Assembly (NCBI RefSeq): GCF_910594005.1
Contig: NC_057834.1
Span: 43,246,537-43,310,536 of the forward strand
Reading direction: 5' to 3'
DNA: 64,000 nucleotides
Source: Cervus elaphus
Lineage: Eukaryota > Chordata > Mammalia > Artiodactyla > Cervidae
Shown: piece by piece, positions 54,865 through 64,000 of the stretch
How positions within the stretch are numbered: the stretch's first letter is position 1
How the letters are laid out: every line of letters begins with the position of its first letter
Program-made: the position numbers and the translations under genes
Notes under the pieces: generated by a model
What the model was told of the DNA's origin: nothing
The model's database searches: none
Seen by the model: the letters and a program-made list of their open reading frames with translations, nothing else

Positions 54865-55640
54865 TGTTGTTCAGTTGCTCAGTTATGCCCAACTCTTTGC
54901 AACCCCATGGATTGCAGCACAGCAGGCTTCCCTGTCCTTCACTATCTCCCAGAGTTTGCTCAAACTCATGTCCATTGAGTCAGTGATGCCATCCAATCAT
55001 CTCATCCTCTTTCACCTGCTTCTCCTCCTGCCTTCAATCTCTCCCAGCAACAGGGTCTTTTCCAGTGAGTAGGCTCTTTGCATCAGGTGGCCAAAGTATT
55101 GGAGCTTCAGTTTCAGCATCAGTCCTTCCAGTGAATATTCAGGGTTGATTTCCTTTAGGATTGACTAATTGGATCTCCTTGCTGTTCAAGAGACTCTCAA
55201 GAGTCTTTTTCAGCACCATGGTTTGAAAGCATCAGTTCTTTGGCACTCAGCCTTCATTATGGTCCAACTCTCACATTTGCACACGACTACCGGAAAAACC
55301 ATAGCTTTGACTATACTGACCTTTGTTGGCAAAGTGATGTCTCTGCTTTTTAATACACTGTCTAGGTTTGTCATAGCTTTTCTTCCAAGGAGCAAGCATC
55401 TTTCAATTTCATGGCTGCAGTCACCATCTGCAGTGATTTTGGAGCCCAAGAAAATACTCTGTCATTGTTTCCATTTTTTCCCCATCTTTGCTGTGAAGTG
55501 ATGGGACTGGATGCCATGAGCTTCATTTTTTGAATGTTGAATTTTAAGCCATCTTTTTCACTCTCCTTTTCCACCTTCATCAAGGGGCTCTTTAGTTCCT
55601 CTTCACTTTCTGCCATTAGAGTGGTACCATCTGCAACACA
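54865..55640 (-). mobile_element. BovB LINE 3' end, antisense, 5'-truncated
   Basis: Antisense BovB tail at the left ('gttgttcagttgctcagtta') running to the RT region just before the YADD box, where it stops at about 55640 ('gagtggtaccatctgca'). The remaining RT pieces are frameshifted. Confidence 0.92.
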
Positions 55641-56078
55641 GTATTAAGAATGGACATTTATGAACCAATTCAATTGAAACCCTCCGTGTACCCTTCACTA
55701 ATCGCATTCTTCTCTTCCTGCCTCCTGTCCTGCCATCATGACCAGGAGCCCAGGTAAATGACTTTAATGTTTAACATTCCCATCTATTTCTTCATGGTTT
55801 TATTATATATGTTAAATATGTGCAGTAGTATATAACTTTTGCATATTTAAAAACTTACCAATGGCATGGAAGGATACTCTTAACTTGTGTTTTCCTTTCA
55901 ATATTATGTGCATGATTTATCCATGTTGATACAAATATCTCCAGTTATACCAATACTTACTTATCATCCTCCTATTTTAATTATTTAGCTTATTTCCAAT
56001 TATTTGCTAATTCAAATAATGATGTTATGTGTATTCTCATATGTATCTGCTTTTATGCAGTGGGAGAGTTCTCCAAGG
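55641..56078. other. intergenic DNA, probable antisense L1-like text
   Basis: The wording ('aaacttaccaatggcatgga', 'ttatccatgttgatacaaat') resembles old L1 3' UTR in antisense. No gene. Confidence 0.35.
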
Positions 56079-56398
56079 CAGGAGTCAGCAAGCTATGACC
56101 TGGCCCATGGGGATTTCTACCTGTGCTTATATGATTCAGAAGCTAAGAATGGCTTTTACCTTATTGAACGGCTTTTTAAAAAAATTTAAAAACACCAATA
56201 CTTTATGACACTTGAAAATTCAAGTTTCTGTGTCCACAAATAAAATGTTATTGGAACAGCCATACTCATTTGTTTATATATTGTCTATGGCTGTTTTCAG
56301 ACCCAGTGAGTAGGTGCAACAGAGATTGGATGGCCTATAGAAACTGATATATTTACTCTCTGACCCGTCATAGAAAAAGTTTGCTGTTTTCTGCTCTA
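56079..56398 (+). mobile_element. hAT-type DNA transposon fossil
   Basis: Starts 'caggagtcagcaagctatga' and ends near 'agaaaaagtttgctgttttc', so the ends are imperfect inverted repeats. Inside are 'aaaatgttattggaacagcc' and 'ttgtctatggctgttttcag', familiar from a widespread non-autonomous mammalian element. Family name not assigned. Confidence 0.65.
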
Positions 56399-57124
56399 GC
56401 ATATATACATAAGGATGGAATTGCTAGGTGGCACATATTCATTTTTTGCTGTCTTATCAGTTAAATCTGTTTAAACATGCCAAATTCCTATAATATGTTG
56501 CATCAGATTGTATGTTTTCTCAAACTCTGAAACAAACATGAAAAAAATTCTTTGAATCTTATGCTTTCTTTTGGTTTAAGTAATGAGCTTAGACACATCT
56601 TTGTTGTAGCTTCTTTGCCCTTAGCTCTGGGTGGGTACTAATTGGTGTAGTGCTACAGAATACTAATTAGGTTTATCATTCTTTTGAGAGGGTGCTGGGA
56701 ATGGGGAAAAGACTAGGAAATTTTTTTTTTTATAATTTTTGAGCTTACTTTTAAGATCTCTTTCAAATATCCAAGAATATGTGATTGTGAAAAAACCCAA
56801 GTAGTTCAGATTGACTTTATTGTCAATTGGCTGTACTGCTGTTTACTAGAATGTAAACGCCATGAAGAGAGCAATTTTTGTCTATACTTGTAAAAATGCC
56901 TAGCACATAGTAGATGTTTAAGGGATATTTAGTTGAATGAATGGATATATAGAACATAATCCATCTGAATTATTCATTGAACTACTTTGGTATACATCAT
57001 TTAATATTAAACAACAGTATATTTGGAATTATGCAAGATATTTTCTGTTTTCACCTAGGTATTTTATATACTAAAGGCATGGTTTGTGACTTTGCTCTCC
57101 TTGGTGAATAATAATGATAATGGA
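56399..57124. other. intergenic DNA with a probable L2/MIR tail
   Basis: At about 56845-56945 'tgtaaacgccatgaagagag', 'tgcctagcacatagtagatg' and 'gttgaatgaatgg' form the 3' end of an L2-type repeat in sense orientation. The rest is unrecognised. Confidence 0.45.
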
Positions 57125-57330
57125 AATAGCTAACAGTAGTCTATAAGTGGCAGGCACAATTCTAAGTGCATTACATGTATACACTCATTTAACCCATATA
57201 ACAACTCTAGAAGGGAGGTACTATTATTATCATCATCTCCATTTTCACTAAAGAGGAAACTAAACACAGGGAGTTTAAGTAGCTGCTTAGGGTTATAAAG
57301 CCAATAAGGGGCAGAGCAGAGATTTGAACT
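57125..57330 (-). mobile_element. MIR SINE, antisense
   Basis: 'gtggcaggcacaattctaag', 'ggaggtactattattatcat', 'taaagaggaaactaaacaca', 'gcagagcagagatttgaact' follow the antisense MIR consensus order. Better preserved than the other MIRs here. Confidence 0.78.
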
Positions 57331-57335
57331 CAAGT

Positions 57336-57447
57336 TTTTGGTCAAGCCACATGGCTTGCAGGTTCTAAGTTCCCTGACCAGGAATTGAACCTATGGCCTC
57401 TGCAGTGAAAGCACAGAGTCCTAACCAGTGGACTGCAAGGGAATTCC
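57336..57447 (-). mobile_element. CHR-type SINE, antisense
   Basis: 'tttggtcaagccacatggct', 'aggttctaagttccctgacc', 'ggaattgaacctatggcctc', 'taaccagtggactgcaaggg' then 'aattcc'. It abuts the MIR, into which it probably inserted. Confidence 0.8.
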
Positions 57448-58639
57448 TTGGAAGAATTTTATTGTTTAAACCTGGGAGGAAGGATCTTTGAAGTCCTGTA
57501 GTCCTTCAAGGTAAGCTGTATAATAGGAATATAACACAAACCACTTTTTTTTAATTTAAAATTTTTCAGTAGTCACATTTAAAAAGTTTTTTTAAAAATT
57601 GGTGAAATTAATTTTAAGAATATATTTTATTTCACCTAATTAACAAAATATTATCATTTAAATACATAATCAATATTTTACATTATTTTTTCATACCAGT
57701 CTTTACTTTAGACTGTGTTATGAGTTTTACATATTTGAATTTGCAGCAGGCTCATTTCAAGTGCTCAATAGCCACATGTAGCTCGTAGCTACTTTAACTG
57801 AACAGTACAGCTCTAAGTTAGAGAAGAGGGAATCTAAACCTTGAAAGCACATAAGTTGTCCAAAGTCATGCAGTTAGTTGGGTGACTCAAAGGTAAGGGT
57901 AAAAATTTTAAGGTTTTGGAGATGGTGGCAGTGGTGGCAGGGATGATGGCAAGTGAGAGTTTCTGAAACTCTGAGAGATGGACTGGGACCAGGGCAGACC
58001 CTTAGAAATGCATGGGTAATATGAGGTTCTCTAGAACCACTAAGCAGGTTTCAAATGGATTGACTTTAATGGCCAAGAAGTTATGTGTTCACATTCTGAA
58101 TTGAGGTTCATTTAATATCATTTGTCTGCCTAATATGGTGAGATTAGTAGTAATATACTGTGTGTAGTAACTACACATCAGTTACATTTGATCTCAGTTA
58201 TATTTGATTATTTCACTAGTTGCACTCTAGATACTAGCTCTTTACCAGTTAGGGAAACAAATAGTCATCACCAGGAAGTTCTGGTTATGTGCAGAAAAGC
58301 GGGGGAGTGGGGAGTATGTTCAATACATTGAAACCGTGTGATCTTGGCTCTCATTAAGCTTGAAATCTAGTGGGAAAGTAATATTAGTATAGAGATTTAG
58401 AATTAACTTTAAACTATAGTCCCAAAGTGTTAAACTCCCAAAGTACTAAATTCATGTTCATTCATTCCAGAAATGCAGAAGGAGAGAGAGTTCATCATGG
58501 ATTCTGAGTTAAAATGAAATATTTAGTTCTTTCAAAAACAACTTCATATTCATCCTAGCAGTCAGACTGGCATTATTTGCACGTGTTAGAAACATTAAGT
58601 TTTAAAGTTAAGCTTAATCTGTTTTGTTCCATTAGGAAA
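57448..58639. other. intergenic DNA, nothing certain
   Basis: No gene. About 57540-57810 has the same tail-like text seen near 34980-35180 ('aatagccacatgtagctcgt'), a shared old repeat of unknown family. Confidence 0.35.
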
Positions 58640-59260
58640 AGGACCCTTTTAAAATTTGGAAAATATGAAAGAAAACATTAATCCATAATTCTAAAGACAA
58701 CTATTTTTGTATATTTCCTTCCAGGCTTTTAAAAACATTAAAAATACTTGTGATTATGAAGTAGAATTGTTTATTTGTTTTTCCTTAAAATTATAAGCTT
58801 TAAAAAATGTCCATATATATAATTTCAAATACCTACTTGACAATAGTGAGATGTGTCATCATTTGTTCATTCAGCCAGGCCCCATGGTTAGACATTCATT
58901 CAAATTTTTCACATCTGATGCTTCAGTGACCATCTTTGTGAAAATGAAAGTCGCTCAGTCGTGTCTGAATCTTTTTGACCCCATGGACTATACAGTCCAT
59001 GGAGTTCTCTAAGCCAGAATACTGGAGTGGGTAGCCTTTCCCTTCTCCAGGGGATCTTCCCAACCCAGGGATCGAACCCAAGTTTCCAGCATTATGGGCA
59101 GATTCTCCAGCTGAGCCACAAGGGAAGCCCTACCATCTTTGTAAACAAACTTTTTTTCATATTCAGGATTCTTTTCCTTAGGTCCAACTCCTGGAAGTGG
59201 AGCTGCCAAGCAAAAGAGTATACCATTTTTAAGGTTCCTGATATATTTTGACACATTGCT
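58640..59260 (-). mobile_element. old L1 3' UTR remnant, antisense, split by SINE
   Basis: 'aattctaaagacaactattt', 'gatgcttcagtgaccatctt', then after the SINE 'cttttccttaggtccaactc' and 'ctggaagtggagctgccaag' read as antisense L1M-type UTR. No open frame. Confidence 0.5.
58940..59131 (-). mobile_element. Bov-tA SINE with 11-bp target duplication
   Basis: Antisense element 'gaaaatgaaagtcgctcagt' to 'agctgagccacaagggaagc'. A perfect repeat ACCATCTTTGT at 58929-58939 and 59132-59142 bounds it, and the interrupted older repeat continues on both sides. Confidence 0.93.
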
Positions 59261-62043
59261 TACCAGAAGAGTTATCCCATCAATGTGAGATCCATTTCAC
59301 AGCAGTCAACAGCACAAAATAGTCTCATTTGTTTTTTATTTGCTAAATTGGGAGACAAAAAATTTTATATTATTGTTTTAATATCAATTCTTTGATATTA
59401 CTATTAAGTTTGAACAATTCCTCATACTTATGGTTATTTCTTATTTATTTATATTATTGTTTACTTTGTAATTTTCTCAGGTTTTATCAGTTTGTTTGAG
59501 TTTTTGATGTGTTAAGACATTAATGTTAGGTTTTTTTTCTTAATGAATAAGTGTTGATGGTTCTTTTAAAATTATATTCCTTTAAACACCAATTTTCAAC
59601 ATGTAGGGTTTCTCGGTTTTAAAAAATATTATTTGGGGAAAACATTTAATTTCCGTTTTTTTTTTTTTTTTAAGGTACTCTTTTGGACTGGTTTCTTATG
59701 CTGTCAATGGATGTGGGCTCAAGTGGTATAAACTCTTTATACTAAGCAATTACTTTAAGAAAAATAAAATTACAATGATACATTTTCTGTAAAATGTATA
59801 TAAGGTATACCAAAGTGTGGTAAAAAATTGTTTTTCGAAAAAAGTGTTTTGGGGAATATTTACTACTTTGAATTATCTGCACTATTTTCCTGTAGTAATG
59901 CCAATAGAGTAAGTAGATTGTATGTGAAAAGATTTTTTTGAGTTTTTTATATTTTTTTAAAGTTTATCTTTTGAGATAAAATTTACATGTGAAAAGATTT
60001 TTACCTTCAAATTTTGGAAAGCTATATTGTTTGATTTAGAAAGGATGGATGGGCTGTGTACCTTTTCTTTTGTATCCTCAAACCTGAAGCCTTGTTGTTA
60101 ATTCCCAGCACCGATGACCTTTTTTTCAAATTAGCGCTGGTTTTTATGGGCTGCAAACTTTTCCCAATAGCTGAAGCAGAGACTTCTGGGCACTTTTTCA
60201 TTTCTTCTTTCTTCACCGTTTTAAAAGCGCCCCTTGCCTCCTCGGTTTGTCATTACGTGTACTGGAGTACAGAATAGAAAATGCAAAAGAAGACAGCTGC
60301 ACAGGAGGTTTTTCTTTTTAAAGAAGTTGATAGACAAATGGCACAGGGTTCACTGTTCTCGCCAGCTGAGAGTTTAGCTTCCAGAAAGCGCTACTTTAAG
60401 GGAACAAGTGAAGTAGTGTGCAAGGCCTGAAAGGCTTCATTGACGCAACAGCCGGGAGGCTCTTGTAGTACATTGTCTGGTATGCAATGCCCTTCGGAAA
60501 CCAGCTCTTGAGATCTCTACACCCCCAACAACCCCCAAAGCTTAAAAAGTAGGCTTTTTTTTTTTTTTCCCCCACTATACTTGGTTTTCTAACTGAAATT
60601 CCTGAAAAGGAGTTTGTTTTTGTTTATCTTTTGCCTTTGAGTGTCAATGATTCACATAATCTCTTGGCTTGCTTAGTGGGAACACTGGGGGTCTGGGCAG
60701 TAGGGCCAAATGGTTGTCCCTAACAAATTAGTGATCCAGCATTAGTGCTGGCTCTCTGAACTAGAATCTAAGAGCTGGAGTAAAAACGAGTCCTTGGGTG
60801 GGGGAAATAAGACAACTTTGAGGCTGATGATTCTGTTTTCTTGATGGTTGATCTGGAGAGATTTAAGTTTATCCTAAGGAATAACTTTCCAGTAGAAAAA
60901 GGTATTCAAAGTCATTAGATTTGTATCAGTGAAGTTGTAGACTCACTTGTAGGCTTTGAGAGAGTGCTTTGGGGAAGACACAACCATCTGTGGCATGCTA
61001 GTTTGCTGTAGAAGGGCTGGGGCCAGTCAATCTCTTTATCAATGGTTTTCATTCAAATATTAATAGAGCTCCTATTATGTGTCTAGCCTTGAGAAAGGAT
61101 GTGGATTGTGCTCCTGAACTTTGAGGAGCTCAGTGTCATTGACCCCATTGACTGTGGAAGATCAGCAATTCACCCTTATTCTGCAGGGAGCACTGAGACC
61201 CAGTGACTTGCTAGAGATTATGCAGTTAGTGGCAGATTTTTGACTGGAAGCTACATCTTTTTACTCCCAGTTTGGTATTTTTCCATTTGACTGTTTTTGA
61301 AAGTACCCCTTGTTGTTAGAGAACAATTCAAGACAAGATATAATTAAGTATAGATTGAATAATCAGTTGCCATTGCACATGGGGAAATTTCATTGTTACC
61401 TGGTTTATCTGGAAGGTTTTGAGGAATGGGTATGATGTGAACATCACAAAAGAACCAGAAAAATCTGGTCTCTGCTTCTGTGTTGTTGGGGGACATACAT
61501 AAAGAAATTTATATTCTTCAGTGCAAGTACAAGCCTTTAAATGTGTTGTCTGTCGGAGCATGTGCATACAGAAGTTCCTTTGGTGAACATCAGAATGAAA
61601 GTTGGGTGAAGGTTGGGAGGCTGAGGGTGGGGGATGAAGTGGAGTCCAAGTGATTCACAGATTTCTGAGTAAGCTGGGCCATCAAACATCAGAGGATGAA
61701 CCTAGGTTGCTAAAACTTTGAGTTTATGACAGGAGTGGCCCTTGTGGAGGTCTTGATGTAAAGAACTTGAGTTACTCCCCAGGAACTTCTGCTCAGTTGC
61801 TAGGAATTAGTTATTGACCTTAATATTTGATTTCTTCTCATTCTATGCCTATGCCTTTAGGTTTTCTTTCCCATTTAAGAGCATTGCTAAAAGCAAAAGT
61901 AACAATCTTAACCATCTGCTACTTAAACCAGAGGGGATTTATTCCTTTTAATTGAAAGGATATTTGTTCCAACAGAAGGGTATTCTTTAGAGACGAAAGT
62001 CTGTGGCAGCACATATATTTTGGTCACTGCTCTGCAGTCACGC
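59261..62043. other. intergenic DNA, no gene recognised
   Basis: Mostly AT-rich. A less AT-rich island at about 60050-60560 includes a Lys-rich frame on the minus strand (60022-60230), discussed as a finding. About 61040-61260 has MIR/old-repeat wording. No exon is supported. Confidence 0.35.
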
Positions 62044-62070
62044 CGCGCGCGCGCGCGTGTGTGTGTGTGG
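62044..62070. repeat. (CG)n(TG)n alternating tract
   Basis: About seven CG units followed by about six TG units. Alternating purine-pyrimidine of this kind is the best Z-DNA former. CG runs are rare outside CpG islands in mammals because of deamination; part of the TG run may be decayed CG. Confidence 0.88.
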
Positions 62071-62834
62071 AGGGGCGTTCCCCAAAGAGCAAATAACATA
62101 TGAGAGTTTGGGGCCAGAGAGAGCACTGGTTCAGGGAACAGAAAGTTTTAGTGCATGGGCAATACGGCTGGAGTATGGGGTGAGGAGGGTGCTGGGCCCT
62201 GAGGCATCTGTTAAAGGCACCCTTTAAGGGTGAGGAGAGAGGGAAGATGAGTCTGCAGAAGCCAGATCTAGAGGGCCTTGTAAACTGTGTTAAAGAAAGC
62301 AGACCTTAATTCAAGGGCAATGGGGATATGGCTATGAGATTTAAATTTTAGATCACTCTGATCACTGTTGGATCATGGAAGAGGGAGAATGAGAAACAGT
62401 AGAATCAGTGAAACTAATAAGAAGAATGTTGCACTAGTTGAAGAGAAGAGCTGATAGCCTGAACCTGCAGGGGCAGAACTGCGAATAACAATTTTGGCAT
62501 TCAAGGCAAACAGCTAAAAATTGACCTTCAAACAATTCTGTAATTCAAGCTATGGCTTGTAAGTGGGTGTGACTGTGATGTGCCTTCCAATAGCTTTCTA
62601 TTTAACTAAATATTCTGAATAACCAGGTGCTGCTATTCCTTTAAAATACTTGTTTTTAAAAAAGCAAACAAACCCAGACTTCCCTCTCTACATTTTTGTC
62701 TCCACAGGCAAAGCACCATCAATTCCTAGTAGTTAGTCTCAGGCAGAGGCAGGGGGAGGGAGGGAGGTGGTCAGATCAAGGAGATAGTTGAAAAGTAGGA
62801 TGGACAAGGAGAGCTTTTGAGGGAAAAAGATTTT
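62071..62834. other. intergenic DNA, old mammalian repeat at 62225-62480
   Basis: 'agagggccttgtaaactgtg' and 'tagatcactctgatcactgt' match the same old repeat seen at 39475-40360. I cannot name the family. No gene. Confidence 0.4.
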
Positions 62835-63260
62835 AAAGTTTTTTTTTTTAGTTGAAAGAGTAACACGTGCCACAACAAAGTTCAAACAGTACTAAAGATG
62901 TACAATGAAAAGTATGTCTCCTTAAACAGAGTCAAGTTCTGTTACTAGTGCTTGTGTATCCTTCTAGAAGATTTTTGTACCACTGTAAGCTTAAATTTTT
63001 AGGATTTTTATTTAACAGTTTTCCTTTTTATGAAAACATTTAATATTTTTCTTTTTATAAAACTAGGAACATACAATACATCCTGCTTTTCCCTTTACTA
63101 ATTCATTTACATTATATTGTGGCAATTTTGCCACATCTACTTCATTCTTTTTAATGATTGTCCATTGAATGAAATGTGTTATCATAATTTTTTGAAATTG
63201 ATCTCCAAAATGATGGACCCTGGGGCTGTTTGCAATTTTTGGTATTTGATTTAGATTTGT
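62835..63260 (-). mobile_element. old L1 3' UTR remnant, antisense
   Basis: 'aagagtaacacgtgccacaa', 'aaagttcaaacagtac', 'gtgcttgtgtatccttctag', 'attgtccattgaatgaaatg' are recognisable as antisense L1M-type UTR text. Confidence 0.5.
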
Positions 63261-64000
63261 ACATAAGAGAAGAGGCATGAATTAATAAAGAAGGAATTTT
63301 AGGTTGTGAAAAAAAGGTTTCTATACAAACTGGACCCCCTGGCATTTTTGTGACTGTGGAACTACTCTTGCCTTGCCTTAGGGTGAGTATTGTTATAAGG
63401 GTGGAGGTGGGAGAGTAGTAGATGTTTACATGCACCTTTGAGTCTCAGGGACCAAAGAACTGGGTGTTTCTAACAGGGATGGATTGAAGCTGGCATAGTC
63501 ACTTCTACACCAAGTAAAGATCTTTCAGGGGAGGAGGCTGCCACAGCTATGAACACTGACCACGCGTCCCTCCAGTAGAAATGCCCTCTTATCCATCCAT
63601 GGCTGTCAGTCATGGTATTGTATCCTAAACCTACCTGCTGTCACAGTTGTTTATCTGGGTTCCCTAGCCACAGTGAGAGACAGGAAGTATTTGTGAAAAA
63701 CAGAAAGTAGGTTTGATAGTTTGGGAGGAATGAGAAATGGGCCGTTTTGTAAGGCTGCCTCCCACGAGTTCCTCCCTTTGGTTTAAGCACTTTGTCCTCT
63801 CCCACTGATGCTGGAAGAAAGTTAGTTTCAGATGCAACCATTTACCAGTTGCATGCTCTTGGGAAAGTCTCAACATCTTCAAACTTCAGTCCCCCCCCCC
63901 CCCCATCAGCAAAATGGGTATAATAATTCCTGGTTGGCACAGTGTTGGTAAGTTTGAATAAACCAATGGATGTGAAAGGGCCTATGTTTCATTTTACTGT
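63261..64000. other. intergenic DNA to window end, nothing recognised
   Basis: No gene. A run of 14 C lies at 63891-63904. About 63830-63960 is MIR-like in wording ('ccagttgcatgctcttggga', 'aaaatgggtataataattcc'). Confidence 0.4.
63891..63904. repeat. poly(C) run of 14
   Basis: Fourteen consecutive C in an otherwise AT-rich MIR-like context. Such runs are unstable and error-prone in sequencing, so the exact length may be unreliable. Confidence 0.9.

Noticed and set aside
1..64000. CRISPR arrays, operons, bacterial or phage genes
   Set aside because: The DNA is plainly mammalian (GT-AG introns, SINEs, LINEs). No regularly spaced repeats or prokaryotic gene clusters were seen.

Overview
This window is mammalian nuclear DNA from a ruminant, almost certainly a bovid. 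BovB (RTE-type) LINEs, Bov-tA/BovA SINEs and CHR (cetacean-hippo-ruminant) tRNA-Glu SINEs interrupt it throughout. Bov-tA and BovA are ruminant-specific and CHR SINEs are restricted to whales, hippos and ruminants. Species within Bovidae cannot be fixed from the sequence alone.

Only one host protein-coding gene is supported: ANP32E on the + strand, seven coding exons between 13614 and 25350 (801 nt including stop, 266 aa). All six introns are GT-AG and the exon phases join without a frameshift. It starts in a CpG island (about 13030-14830) with CCAAT boxes, and its roughly 2.3 kb 3' UTR ends at an AATAAA at 27668. ANP32E is an acidic leucine-rich-repeat histone chaperone that removes H2A.Z from chromatin. 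From memory of human 1q21, the gene has CA14/APH1A on its 5' side and PLEKHO1 on its 3' side; neither is reached here.

Layout: 1-13.0 kb is intergenic, with two 5'-truncated BovB copies in opposite orientation and several SINEs. 13.0-27.7 kb is ANP32E; its introns carry SINEs, L1 fragments and old repeats, including an L1 3' end inserted only 14 nt upstream of exon 6. 27.7-31.7 kb holds SINEs and a BovB with an internal inversion. 31.75-32.05 kb is a short promoter-like CpG-rich patch with no gene assigned. 32-64 kb is gene-free as far as I can see: a solo ERV LTR inside a BovB 3' end, a near full-length but inactive BovB (42.5-45.6 kb), MaLR-type LTRs, hAT DNA transposon fossils, MIR and L1 remnants, and SINEs.

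The history is mostly one of nested insertion. Many elements keep direct target-site duplications, so their order can be read from the sequence. I found no new enzymatic system. The best candidates for follow-up are the unexplained promoter-like island at about 31.8-32.0 kb, the L1 insertion that rebuilt the exon 6 splice acceptor of ANP32E, the twin-primed BovB at 29.7-30.5 kb, and a perfect 16-bp inverted repeat in intron 4. Repeat family names come from recognition by eye, not from a repeat-library search, and their edges are good to about 5-15 bases unless a target duplication fixes them.
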